From Aureimonas fodinaquatilis (GTDB lineage: Bacteria; Pseudomonadota; Alphaproteobacteria; Rhizobiales; Rhizobiaceae): a stretch of 64,000 nucleotides of DNA. Position numbers and translations under genes: made by a program. Below, one piece after another: positions 8,881 through 17,196 of the stretch. The DNA lies in NCBI RefSeq assembly GCF_008369445.1, contig NZ_VTWH01000002.1, positions 496,001-560,000 on the forward strand, written 5' to 3'. A model generated the notes under the pieces. It was not told the origin of the DNA. It worked only from the letters and a program-made list of their open reading frames with translations, and ran no database searches. Within the stretch, counting starts at the first letter, position 1. The number at the start of each line of letters is the position of its first letter.

Positions 8881-9923
8881 GATCGTTCCAAAAGACACGC
8901 ATCGCCGTATGAATAGAAGCGATAGCCTGTCGCAATGGCATGTGCATAGGCCGCATGCATTTTTTCCAGGCCGCTGAACGCAGAAACCAGCATAAAAAGC
9001 GTGGACCGCGGCAGGTGAAAATTCGTCAGCAAAACGTCCACTGCACGGAACTGATAACCGGGCGTGATGAAAATCTCTGTGGCAGCATGATACGGATGTA
9101 TGACGCCATTTTCATCGGCGGCGGATTCCAAGAGCCGCAAAGAAGTGGTTCCAACCGCCACAATACGCCGGCCCTCGGCCCGCGCAGCATTCAACCGGTC
9201 GGCCGTGGCGGCATCCAGCGAGCCGATTTCACCATGCATACGGTGTTCCTGCGTGTCATCTGCCTTGACCGGCAAAAATGTGCCCGCCCCCACATGCAGG
9301 GTGACAAACAGTTCTTCCAGCCCGTGAGCTTCCAGAGCCGCCATGAGTTCAGGTGTGAAATGCAAGCCCGCCGTTGGCGCAGCGACCGCTCCGGCGTCCT
9401 TGGAGTAGATTGTCTGATAGTCCTTGCGGTCCTGCTCATCCACAGCCCTTTTTGAGGCTATGTAAGGCGGCAGCGGCAGGGTGCCTGCAATCGCAATGGC
9501 GGTGTCCAGCGCCGGACCCGACTGGTCAAAAACCAGGGTTGCCTCTCCCGCTTCACCCTTGTGCACCACCTGCGCTGAAAGTGCTTCGCTAAAGCTCAAC
9601 CACTCGCCAACCTGCACCCGCTTGGCCGGCTTCAAAAATGCCCGCCAGCTGTCTGCACCCTGACGCATATGAAGAAGAGCTTCGATGCGGGCCTGTGTAT
9701 CGCCCCTTTGGCGTATGCCGAAAAGACGGGCGGGAATGACCCTGGTATCATTGAACACAAGGCAGTCTCCCGGGCGTAAAAGGCCCGGCAGGTCGGCAAT
9801 GATGTGGTCCTGCAAGGTTCCGCTGGCGGGAACCTGCAAAAGTCTGCCCGACTCACGCGGAAGAGCGGGCCGCAGTGCGATCCGCTCTTCCGGAAGGTCG
9901 AAGTCGAAAAGATCGACCCGCAT
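8877..9923 (-). CDS. queA: S-adenosylmethionine:tRNA ribosyltransferase-isomerase
   Basis: Transfers and isomerises the ribosyl part of SAM onto preQ1-34 of tRNA to give epoxyqueuosine. At 348 residues it is full length and contains the family signatures [12 protein letters not shown] near the N-terminus, [12 protein letters not shown] in the middle, and TTSLRLLE and [19 protein letters not shown] near the C-terminus. It lies 15 bp downstream of the cytoplasmic cyclophilin gene and overlaps tgt by 4 bp, making a compact queuosine pair. The start at 9923 gives the conserved opening [17 protein letters not shown]. Confidence 0.97.
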   Translation of the reverse strand: MRVDLFDFDLPEERIALRPALPRESGRLLQVPASGTLQDHIIADLPGLLRPGDCLVFNDTRVIPARLFGIRQRGDTQARIEALLHMRQGADSWRAFLKPAKRVQVGEWLSFSEALSAQVVHKGEAGEATLVFDQSGPALDTAIAIAGTLPLPPYIASKRAVDEQDRKDYQTIYSKDAGAVAAPTAGLHFTPELMAALEAHGLEELFVTLHVGAGTFLPVKADDTQEHRMHGEIGSLDAATADRLNAARAEGRRIVAVGTTSLRLLESAADENGVIHPYHAATEIFITPGYQFRAVDVLLTNFHLPRSTLFMLVSAFSGLEKMHAAYAHAIATGYRFYSYGDACLLERS

Positions 9924-9938
9924 GTCTGTATTCCGTTC

Positions 9939-10409
9939 TTACAGGTCTGCCGCCACGCGCATTGTCGTGATGGAATCAGGATCGCGAACCGGTTCGCCGC
10001 GCTTGATCTGATCAACCACGTCCATGCCCTCAACGACCTCACCCCAGACCGAATATTGCTTGTCCAGCCATGGCGCAGTTTCGAAACAGATGAAAAACTG
10101 CGAGTTTGCAGAATTCGGGTTGCCGCTGCGTGCGGCGGAAACTGTGCCACGCTTGTGCGGCTCGGCAGAAAATTCCGCCTTCAGATCCGGCTTGTCGGAA
10201 CCGCCCATGCCGGTGCCCGTGGGATCGCCCGTCTGCGCCATGAAGCCATCGATTACGCGGTGGAAGACAACGCCATCATAAAATTCCTCACGCGCCAGCT
10301 CCTTGACCCGCGCAACATGCCCGGGGGCAAGGTCAGGCCGCAGCTTGATGACAACGCGGCCTTTGGTCGTTTCGAGGACAAGCGTGTCCTCCGGGTTTTC
10401 GAAGGTCAT
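9939..10409 (-). CDS. Cytoplasmic cyclophilin-type peptidyl-prolyl isomerase
   Basis: A 156-residue single-domain cyclophilin with no signal peptide, so probably cytoplasmic. Catalytic and binding motifs are FHRVIDGFMAQTGDPTGTG and NSANSQFFICF. The start is the ATG at 10409, because AAAGGAAC sits just before it and the upstream in-frame TTG lies inside that ribosome-binding site. It is paired with an exported paralogue upstream (145-bp gap) and is 15 bp from queA. Such double cyclophilins next to queA/tgt are common in rhizobial relatives. It accelerates cis-trans isomerisation of Xaa-Pro bonds; specific clients are unknown. Confidence 0.93.
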   Translation of the reverse strand: MTFENPEDTLVLETTKGRVVIKLRPDLAPGHVARVKELAREEFYDGVVFHRVIDGFMAQTGDPTGTGMGGSDKPDLKAEFSAEPHKRGTVSAARSGNPNSANSQFFICFETAPWLDKQYSVWGEVVEGMDVVDQIKRGEPVRDPDSITTMRVAADL

Positions 10410-10554
10410 GTCAGTTCCTTTCAAATTCGGGCAATGGAAACCAGATACCAGCGCAAGCTGGTCACTTCCGGCAATACAACCACTGGTTTAATCAAGTTTC
10501 GCGATTCGAGGAAACGCCTCGCCGATGGACTTTCACGGACAAACTGCCTGAGTT

Positions 10555-11103
10555 TTATTCGCCCAGGCGCACCTTCAGCATTTTGTCGGGGTTGTTCACC
10601 ACACCATTGGTCGCCGCGTCGCCTTTTTTGATCTGGTCCACCAGTTCCATGCCGGAAACAACGTCGCCAATGACGGTGTACTGACCGTCCAGAAAATCCC
10701 CATCCGCAAGCATGATGAAAAATTGTGAATTGGCCGAGTTGGGATCATTGGTGCGCGCCATGCCAACGGTGCCGCGATCGAACGTCTCGTTGGAAAATTC
10801 CGAAGGCAGGTCCGGCAAGGTCGATCCGCCACTGCCCGTGCCTGTCGGATCGCCGGTCTGCGCCATGAAGCCGTCAATCACCCGGTGGAAAACAATGCCA
10901 TCGTAAAAGCCGTCCGCCGCCAGTTTGCGGATCTGTTCAACGTGACGGGGCGCAAGGTCCGGACGCAACTGAATTGTCACATCGCCCTTTTCAAGGCTGA
11001 TCACAAGCCTGTTTTCAGAGTCGGCCTCCTGCGCTTCAGCAGACAACGTGAAGGTGGAGGCAATAATGCCGGCAACCAAACCCAGACGAGCAAAAAGCTT
11101 CAT
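10555..11103 (-). CDS. Exported cyclophilin-type peptidyl-prolyl isomerase
   Basis: A 182-residue cyclophilin that begins with a signal peptide (MKLFARLGLVAGIIASTFTLSAEA, cleavage probably after AEA), so it works in the periplasm. The core carries FHRVIDGFMAQTGDPTGTGSGG and NSANSQFFIML like its cytoplasmic neighbour, so the two look like an old duplication sorted to two compartments. I chose the ATG at 11103 because it starts the signal peptide; an upstream ATG at 11133 would add ten residues that spoil it. The gene starts 38 bp after coaD and probably shares its transcript. Confidence 0.93.
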   Translation of the reverse strand: MKLFARLGLVAGIIASTFTLSAEAQEADSENRLVISLEKGDVTIQLRPDLAPRHVEQIRKLAADGFYDGIVFHRVIDGFMAQTGDPTGTGSGGSTLPDLPSEFSNETFDRGTVGMARTNDPNSANSQFFIMLADGDFLDGQYTVIGDVVSGMELVDQIKKGDAATNGVVNNPDKMLKVRLGE

Positions 11104-11141
11104 GGAAAAAACTCCGTTCCAAACCTGACGCATCGAGGAGG

Positions 11142-11645
11142 TTAACCCGCACGCCGGACCTTTTCTTTAATGGCTTTGGCAACCACTGGCGGAACGAACC
11201 CGCCAATGTCACCACCCATTTGAGCGATTTGCCGCACCAATGTGGCCGTTATGGGCCTGACCCCGGTGCTTGCGGGCAAAAATATCGTATCAATGGCCGG
11301 GGCAAGCTGCCGGTTCATTCCGCTCATTTGAAACTCATAGTCAAGATCGGTTCCGTCGCGCAGACCGCGCAGCAGAAAACCTGCCCCCTGACTGCGTGCG
11401 ACATCCACAACCAGGCCCGAGAATTCAACCACGCGTAAGCGCTCATGCCCGGCCAGTTCACGGGTCGCCGCTGCAATCATCTCGGTTCGCTCCACCGGGC
11501 TGAACATCGGGGTTTTGCCGGGGTGAATGCCAATGGCGACAATCAACTCGTCAAAAAGCTGCAAGCCTCTGGCAAGCACATCCAGATGGCCGTTGGTTAA
11601 CGGGTCGAATGAGCCGGAATACAAACCTCGCCGCGGCGTGTTCAT
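11142..11645 (-). CDS. coaD: Phosphopantetheine adenylyltransferase
   Basis: Penultimate step of coenzyme A synthesis: joins AMP from ATP to 4'-phosphopantetheine. Its 167 residues match the family length. The nucleotidyltransferase motif is [17 protein letters not shown], with the T-x-G-H signature near residue 17, and the C-terminal [10 protein letters not shown] matches the ISSTLVR signature. It leads a leftward cluster (coaD, two cyclophilins, queA, tgt, perhaps ribA). The promoter is presumably in the 190 bp before it, which it shares back to back with the miniprotein gene at 11840. Confidence 0.97.
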   Translation of the reverse strand: MNTPRRGLYSGSFDPLTNGHLDVLARGLQLFDELIVAIGIHPGKTPMFSPVERTEMIAAATRELAGHERLRVVEFSGLVVDVARSQGAGFLLRGLRDGTDLDYEFQMSGMNRQLAPAIDTIFLPASTGVRPITATLVRQIAQMGGDIGGFVPPVVAKAIKEKVRRAG

Positions 11646-11839
11646 CGCTTCGTAACCTTCTTTTCAGCCAAAGGCGTATCATTAAAATTAGAGACAATGC
11701 AGAAACCGCTTTGCCAGAAAATTCATGGCATGTTTAGCGCAGGAAAAGGCTTAGCGCGACCTGTCGCCAGCAGCCAATAGCGGTAAATGTGGAACAAAGC
11801 AGTTTGCTTTACGTTTCTCGCTCAATCAGGAGGCTTGGA

Positions 11840-11968
11840 ATGTTGGCATTTGCTCTATCCTTGGCCATGGTCGTTACGCTGCTGACGGCCACCGCGGTCG
11901 CACTTCACAATGAGCTTGGTAAAAAGCGGGTCAAAGCTGCCGTCCGGCGCAATCGCGTTATGTATTGA
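11840..11968 (+). CDS. Candidate 42-residue single-pass membrane miniprotein
   Basis: A short frame with a near-perfect Shine-Dalgarno AGGAGG six bases before its ATG. The product starts with a hydrophobic stretch (residues 1-22, MLAFALSLAMVVTLLTATAV) and ends with a basic tail (GKKRVKAAVRRNRVMY), the arrangement of a one-pass inner-membrane protein. It sits alone between divergent coaD and convergent gyrA and is followed 43 bp later by a strong hairpin that can terminate it. I do not recognise the family and propose no function. The strength of the ribosome-binding site and the membrane-plus-basic-tail pattern argue that it is real. Confidence 0.6.
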   Translation: MLAFALSLAMVVTLLTATAVALHNELGKKRVKAAVRRNRVMY

Positions 11969-12011
11969 CGGGCTTTAAGCTCATCCGCAGACAACATCAC
12001 TACTAACAAGA

Positions 12012-12039
12012 AAAGGCCGGACGCATGCGCCCGGCCTTT
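12012..12039. terminator. Bidirectional terminator between the miniprotein gene and gyrA
   Basis: A perfect 9-bp stem, AAAGGCCGG with CCGGCCTTT, around a 10-base loop. Read leftward it is followed by T-rich sequence (TTTTCTTGTT) just after gyrA. Read rightward it ends in TTT after the 42-codon gene. Confidence 0.88.
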
Positions 12040-12059
12040 CTGATTCTGTTTGCAGCCGT

Positions 12060-14816
12060 TTACTCGGAACCGCCGCCCTCTGCTGGCAGCTCGTCCTCAT
12101 CAACCTCACCCTCACCTTGATCAGGAATGCGTTCCACCGACACAACACGCTCACCTTCAGCGGTGTTGAAAATGGTCACACCCTTGGTGGCGCGGCTGGC
12201 GATGCGAATGCCATTGACCGGAACGCGAATCATCTGCCCACGGTCGGAAATCAGCAAAATCTGGTCGCCATCTTCCACCGGGAAGCCCGCAATAAGCGGA
12301 CCGATATCGCCAATGCGCGAAACATCAGTGGCGCGAATGCCTTTGCCGCCGCGGCCAATAACGCGGAAGTCATAGGATGAGGACCGCTTTCCGAAACCAA
12401 ATTCGCTGATCGTCAGCACGAACTCCTCATTGGCGCTGAGGAAGGCATAACGCTCTGACGACAGTGGCGCGTCTTCTGCGTTTTCTTCATCAATCACGTC
12501 TTCACTGACCGGATCACCTTCAACCGCCCTGCGCATCTTCAGATAGGTCAGACGCTCGGCCGGCGTGGCTTCCACATGCCGCATGATCGCCATGGATATC
12601 AGCTTGTCACCTTCGGCAAGCGACATGCCGCGCACACCTACGGAATTGCGACCGGCAAATACGCGGACGTCGGTGGTGCGGAACCGGATGCACTGCCCTG
12701 ATGCTGCCGTCAGCAGCACATCATCATCTTCAGAGCAGGTCGCCACGGCCAGGATTTCATCCCCGGCCTCTTCCAGCTTCATGGCAATCTTGCCATTGCG
12801 GTTGACCTGAACAAAATCCGACAGCTTGTTGCGACGAACGGTTCCCCGCGTCGTGGCAAACATCACATTCAGGTTCTCCGCTGCAGCCTCATCGTTCGGC
12901 AATGGCAGAATCGATGTAATCCGCTCACCCTTTTCAAGCGGCAGCATGTTGACCAAGGCCTTGCCGCGAGACTGCGGTGTTGCCAAAGGCAAACGCCAGA
13001 CCTTTTCCTTGTAAACTATGCCTCGGGAAGAGAAGAACAGAACCGGCGTATGGGTGTTGGCCACGAACAGCCGGGTGACGGAGTCTTCGTCACCTTTCAA
13101 CGTCATGCCAGAGCGGCCCTTGCCACCCCGCCGCTGTGCCCGATAGGTGGTGAGTGGCACCCGCTTGATATATCCGCCATGGCTGACGGTGACGACCATG
13201 TCTTCACGCGGGATAAGATCTTCATCATCAAGATCGGAAGCGCCTTCCGACAATTCGGTACGACGTGGCGTTGCGAACTCGTCACGCGCAGCAGCCAGCT
13301 CTTCCTTGATGATGTCCCGCACACGAGCGCGTGACGAAAGAATATCCAGATAGTCTTTGATCTCGGCGCCGAGCTGGTTGAGCTCATCACCGATTTCATC
13401 CCGACCCAATGCTGTAAGCCGCTGCAGGCGCAGATCCAGAATTGCGCGGGCCTGGGTTTCAGAAAGCCTGTACGTGTTCTGCTCACTGATGCGGTGCGCC
13501 GGATCGTCGATCAGACGGATGAGCGGGGCAACATCTTTGGCTTCCCACTCACGGCCCATCAGCTGCTCACGCGCAGTTGCCGGATCCGGAGCCTCTCGAA
13601 TGAGTTTGATGATTTCGTCGATGTTGGCGACCGCAATCGCCAGACCGACCAATACATGGGCCCGCTCGCGCGCTTTGCGCAGCAGGAACTTGGTACGGCG
13701 GTTCACCACTTCTTCGCGGAAGGCGATGAAGGCGGACAGAATGTCGATCAGGTTCAACTGTTCCGGCTTGCCACCATTCAACGCCACAATGTTGGCACCG
13801 AATGAGGTTTGCAACGGCGTGAACCGATAGAGCTGATTCAACACGACATCGGCAGCAGCGTCGCGCTTGAGCTCGACAACAACGCGATACCCTTCGCGGT
13901 CACTTTCGTCGCGAATATCGGAAATGCCCTCGACGCGTTTTTCACGCACCAGATCGGCCATCTTCTCGATCATCGAGGCCTTGTTCACCTGGTAGGGAAC
14001 TTCGGTGATGACAATCGCTTCACGATCTCCACGGATCTGCTCAAAATGCACTTTGCCGCGCATGAGGATTGAACCGCGACCGGTGGTATAAGCCGAAGCA
14101 ATACCCGCCCGACCCAGCACAATTGCACCGGTTGGGAAATCGGGCCCAGGAATGATTTCCATCAGTTCCGGCAGGGTGATGGCCGGATTGTCGATCATGG
14201 CGATACAACCATTCACGACTTCGCCGAGATTGTGCGGCGGAATATTGGTTGCCATGCCCACGGCAATACCGCCGGAGCCATTGACCAGAAGGTTGGGAAC
14301 GCGTGCCGGAAGCACGACCGGTTCCATTTCCCGGCCGTCATAGTTCTCCTGAAAATCGACCGTTTCCTTGTCGATGTCTTGCAAGAGCGCTTCGGAGACC
14401 TTTTGCAGTCTGCACTCTGTATACCGCATCGCCGCGGCGGGATCGCCATCGATCGAACCGAAATTGCCCTGGCCGTTGATCAACGGAGCGCGCAGGGAAA
14501 AGTCCTGCGCCATACGCACAAGCGCATCGTAGATGGATGAGTCACCGTGAGGATGGTATTTACCCATAACCTCACCCACGACACCTGCCGATTTGCGGAA
14601 TGGCCGGTTGAATGCCAGTCCCATCTCGGACATGGCAAACAGGACGCGGCGGTGCACCGGCTTGAGACCGTCCCTTACATCGGGAAGTGCCCGACTGACG
14701 ATGACGCTCATGGCGTAATCGAGATAGGAGCGTTGCATTTCCTCGATGATGGAAACGGATTCGATGCCGCGCGGGCGTTCCGGCTGCGGCGTGTCGTTAA
14801 GATCGTCTACCAACAC
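12060..14816 (-). CDS. gyrA: DNA gyrase subunit A
   Basis: The DNA-breaking subunit of gyrase (type II topoisomerase, A2B2 with GyrB). Its 918 residues are in the family range. The catalytic Tyr lies in [11 protein letters not shown]. The quinolone region reads [15 protein letters not shown], so the positions equal to E. coli Ser83 and Asp87 are Ser and Asp, the susceptible state. The GyrA-box [11 protein letters not shown] in the C-terminal DNA-wrapping domain marks it as GyrA and not ParC. The end is acidic ([13 protein letters not shown]). The start is GTG at 14816 (TTG at 14813 is also possible) just after AAGGA. It is a single gene ending at a terminator hairpin. Confidence 0.98.
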   Translation of the reverse strand: MLVDDLNDTPQPERPRGIESVSIIEEMQRSYLDYAMSVIVSRALPDVRDGLKPVHRRVLFAMSEMGLAFNRPFRKSAGVVGEVMGKYHPHGDSSIYDALVRMAQDFSLRAPLINGQGNFGSIDGDPAAAMRYTECRLQKVSEALLQDIDKETVDFQENYDGREMEPVVLPARVPNLLVNGSGGIAVGMATNIPPHNLGEVVNGCIAMIDNPAITLPELMEIIPGPDFPTGAIVLGRAGIASAYTTGRGSILMRGKVHFEQIRGDREAIVITEVPYQVNKASMIEKMADLVREKRVEGISDIRDESDREGYRVVVELKRDAAADVVLNQLYRFTPLQTSFGANIVALNGGKPEQLNLIDILSAFIAFREEVVNRRTKFLLRKARERAHVLVGLAIAVANIDEIIKLIREAPDPATAREQLMGREWEAKDVAPLIRLIDDPAHRISEQNTYRLSETQARAILDLRLQRLTALGRDEIGDELNQLGAEIKDYLDILSSRARVRDIIKEELAAARDEFATPRRTELSEGASDLDDEDLIPREDMVVTVSHGGYIKRVPLTTYRAQRRGGKGRSGMTLKGDEDSVTRLFVANTHTPVLFFSSRGIVYKEKVWRLPLATPQSRGKALVNMLPLEKGERITSILPLPNDEAAAENLNVMFATTRGTVRRNKLSDFVQVNRNGKIAMKLEEAGDEILAVATCSEDDDVLLTAASGQCIRFRTTDVRVFAGRNSVGVRGMSLAEGDKLISMAIMRHVEATPAERLTYLKMRRAVEGDPVSEDVIDEENAEDAPLSSERYAFLSANEEFVLTISEFGFGKRSSSYDFRVIGRGGKGIRATDVSRIGDIGPLIAGFPVEDGDQILLISDRGQMIRVPVNGIRIASRATKGVTIFNTAEGERVVSVERIPDQGEGEVDEDELPAEGGGSE

Positions 14817-15042
14817 GGTTCCTTGGGTCTGTAAAACTTGGCCCGCTTATAGCCCGAGACCCAACCAATTTGCAAATATGCCGACCGGCTTCAATCACAG
14901 AAATTCATTCAATTTCAATGGCTTAAAATCGATGTGGATTTTTCTGATATTTTTTTCGACATTTTATCCATGACCGGCTTGTTCAAAGCCTCAAAATTCG
15001 GCCCAGTCATCGGGAAATTCATTTAAAGAATCGGATTATTTT

Positions 15043-15675
15043 ATGATCGATATGCTTTTGACGGGCTTTGTAGCGTTGTTCGTCATCATCGACCCGCTGG
15101 GCCTGGTGCCGCTGTTTTTAACGCTGACGCCTGGCATGGCCCCGAAATACCGTCAGAAAATTGCCATTCAGGCCTGTTTCATCGCTTTTCTCATCCTCGG
15201 CACATTTGCTTTGGTCGGCCTGGTTGTCATTGAAACAATTGGCATTTCGCTTGGAGCATTTCGTGTGGCCGGCGGACTTTTCCTGTTCACCATTGCATTC
15301 GAGCTGGTGTTTGGCACCCGCCAGCATCGTAAGGAAAAAAGTGCGGAAGGCGCGGTAACACAGCCAAGCGACACTCCGCATATCGCAGCGTTTCCGTTGG
15401 CAATCCCTCTTATCGCCGGCCCAGGCGCCATATCTGCGGTCATTCTTCTGTCCGGCAATCTGCCGGGCTTTGTGGGGCAAACACTGCTACTGCTCACCAT
15501 TGGCGTAGCCTGCGCCACCACATATCTTTTTCTGGCAGTGGCAGGCCCACTGGACAGGCTCATGGGCGTAACCGGCAGGGCCGTTGTGACGCGGCTTCTG
15601 GGCGTTCTTCTGGCCGCTCTGGCCGTGCAATTTGTGGCGGATGGCGCCTGGGAGCTCTACCGTTCAATGCGCTGA
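15043..15675 (+). CDS. MarC family integral membrane protein
   Basis: A 210-residue inner-membrane protein with about six hydrophobic segments. It starts with the family's opening LLTGFVALFVIIDPLGLVPLFLTLT and contains the repeated-half signature FPLAIPLIAGPGAISAVILL. MarC proteins (UPF0056) were once linked to multiple antibiotic resistance in E. coli, but that link was not upheld and the function is unknown. It is divergent from gyrA across 226 bp that look AT-rich and hold both promoters. There is a weak ribosome-binding site before the ATG. Confidence 0.9.
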   Translation: MIDMLLTGFVALFVIIDPLGLVPLFLTLTPGMAPKYRQKIAIQACFIAFLILGTFALVGLVVIETIGISLGAFRVAGGLFLFTIAFELVFGTRQHRKEKSAEGAVTQPSDTPHIAAFPLAIPLIAGPGAISAVILLSGNLPGFVGQTLLLLTIGVACATTYLFLAVAGPLDRLMGVTGRAVVTRLLGVLLAALAVQFVADGAWELYRSMR

Positions 15676-15859
15676 TCGCCTTCCGGATGATTTTCGCGGC
15701 GCGGGGCATGCATAGGGACATTTGCACTGGCCCTGCCACAGCTCAAATCTGTCGGCGGATTTGCTGAGGCCGTCAGGAGTGTCAGCGGCAACGACTGCCT
15801 TTTTTAACCCGACGTCCGCGCTAATTTTACACAGAGTTCTTCACGAGGCAGGTGCGCGC

Positions 15860-16345
15860 ATGAACAACATCGTATCCGGCAAAAGCGGTCATCACTCCCC
15901 GCTTGTCCCCATGATCATTTTCGTCCTTGCCGTTGTCGGCATCAGTCTGACAATCGGCTATCTGACGCCGCCAGGCACCTGGTACCAGAATCTCGTCAAG
16001 CCTGCCTTCAACCCGCCCCCCTGGGTTTTCGGCCCGGTATGGACAATTCTGTATATACTTGTGGCGATTGCCGGGTGGCGCATCTGGCGCATGGCCCCCA
16101 ACAGCGCGGCAATGCAGCTTTGGGTCGTTCAGATGGTGCTGAACTGGATGTGGTCACCAGCATTTTTCGCGCTTCAGTCGCCTTGGCTGGCTCTGGTGAT
16201 CATAGTGGCCATGTTGATTGCAATACTGCTGTTCATGGTTCAGGCACGCAGGCATGACAAGGCAGCAGCGCTGCTGTTTGTGCCCTATGCGTGCTGGGTC
16301 GCCTTTGCGACCTTGCTCAACGCATCAATCGCTTATCTGAATTGA
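15860..16345 (+). CDS. tspO: TspO/MBR family protein
   Basis: A 162-residue membrane protein with five predicted helices and the family pattern GTWYQNLVKPAFNPPPWVFGPVWTILY at the first loop, then LNWMWSPAFFALQ. It is related to bacterial TspO and the mitochondrial translocator protein, which bind tetrapyrroles and cholesterol-like ligands; in Rhodobacter TspO moderates photopigment gene expression. I chose the ATG at 15860, with GAGGCAGG upstream. The frame is open to 15722, but that part is not TspO-like. It is convergent with ssb across a hairpin. Confidence 0.92.
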   Translation: MNNIVSGKSGHHSPLVPMIIFVLAVVGISLTIGYLTPPGTWYQNLVKPAFNPPPWVFGPVWTILYILVAIAGWRIWRMAPNSAAMQLWVVQMVLNWMWSPAFFALQSPWLALVIIVAMLIAILLFMVQARRHDKAAALLFVPYACWVAFATLLNASIAYLN

Positions 16346-16362
16346 ACTGTGCGGCAAAATGT

Positions 16363-16406
16363 AACGCCGAAGCGCTCACCGCTTATGCAGTGAATGCTTC
16401 GGCGTT
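16363..16406. terminator. Hairpin between convergent tspO and ssb
   Basis: A perfect 11-bp stem, AACGCCGAAGC with GCTTCGGCGTT, with a further TCAC/GTGA pair inside the loop. It lies 18 bp from each stop codon. No T-run follows on the plus side; leftward the sequence is moderately T-rich. It probably terminates both genes. Confidence 0.65.
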
Positions 16407-16424
16407 GAAGATTGCTGCAAAAAA

Positions 16425-16958
16425 TCAGAACGGGATTTCGTCGTCCATATCGTTACCAGGCCGGCTACCGCCGCCGCTGCGATCATCATAGCCGCCGCCA
16501 CCCGAGCCACCGGAGCGACCGCCACGGTCATAACCGCCGCCGCCGCCAGATGAAGACGAGCCGCCACCGCGGTCGTAACCGGCGCTGTCGCCGGAGCCAC
16601 CTTCGCCACGGCCATCCAGCATCTGCAATTCCCCGCGGAAGCGCTGCAAAACAACTTCTGTGGTGTAGCGCTTCTGTCCGGACTGGTCATCCCACGAACG
16701 GGTCTGCAACTGCCCCTCGATGTACACTTTGGCGCCCTTTTTCAGGTACTGCTCAGCGACCTTCACAAGGTTTTCGTTGAAAATAACGACATTGTGCCAC
16801 TCGGTCCTGTCACGTCGCTCACCGGACTGACGGTCGCGCCATGATTCTGATGTGGCAATGCGCAGGTTCACGACCGCATCACCGGAGTTCAAGCGGCGAA
16901 TCTCCGGATCGGCACCCAGATTGCCCACCAGAATGACCTTGTTTACGCTGCCCGCCAT
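16425..16958 (-). CDS. ssb: Single-stranded DNA-binding protein
   Basis: Coats single-stranded DNA in replication and repair, usually as a tetramer. Residues 1-110 form the OB-fold ([38 protein letters not shown]). A long Gly/Ser/Arg-rich disordered linker of about 55 residues follows, and the chain ends in the acidic tip DMDDEIPF that docks partner proteins. At 177 residues it is typical. It is divergent from uvrA, and the SOS box between them (17078-17092) lies 120 bp from each start. LexA control of ssb is therefore possible, while uvrA is the better-known target. Confidence 0.98.
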   Translation of the reverse strand: MAGSVNKVILVGNLGADPEIRRLNSGDAVVNLRIATSESWRDRQSGERRDRTEWHNVVIFNENLVKVAEQYLKKGAKVYIEGQLQTRSWDDQSGQKRYTTEVVLQRFRGELQMLDGRGEGGSGDSAGYDRGGGSSSSGGGGGYDRGGRSGGSGGGGYDDRSGGGSRPGNDMDDEIPF

Positions 16959-17077
16959 GCTTCAACCTCAATTTCCAAATGTTCTTGAAGGAGCGAAACT
17001 AGCCCCTTGTGCATCGAGCGCCAAGCCGGTTTGTTGTTTCAACGAACCTTATCAACGCTCATATGCTTCGTTGACGT

Positions 17078-17092
17078 GAACAAAGAAAGAAC
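17078..17092. promoter_or_regulatory. LexA (SOS) box, GAAC-N7-GAAC
   Basis: GAAC AAAGAAA GAAC is an exact match to the direct-repeat operator GTTC-N7-GTTC recognised by alphaproteobacterial LexA (seen here as its complement). It lies midway in the divergent ssb-uvrA promoter region, 119 bp from ssb and 104 bp from uvrA. uvrA is an established SOS gene in this class. Confidence 0.85.
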
Positions 17093-17196
17093 ATACAAAA
17101 GGCCACGTCAAGTGTTTTTGCAGAGGCACCTTTTCTCTGCCGCACTGAAGCACGATATGTGACCGAAACAAATCATTCCCTGGAACGGCTGGCTAG

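Noticed and set aside
12060-14816. Possible quinolone-resistance changes in GyrA
   Set aside because: The positions equal to E. coli Ser83 and Asp87 are Ser and Asp, the wild-type susceptible residues.
16425-16600. Glycine-rich coding repeat in ssb as a possible repeat element
   Set aside because: It is the normal low-complexity linker of Ssb within one reading frame.
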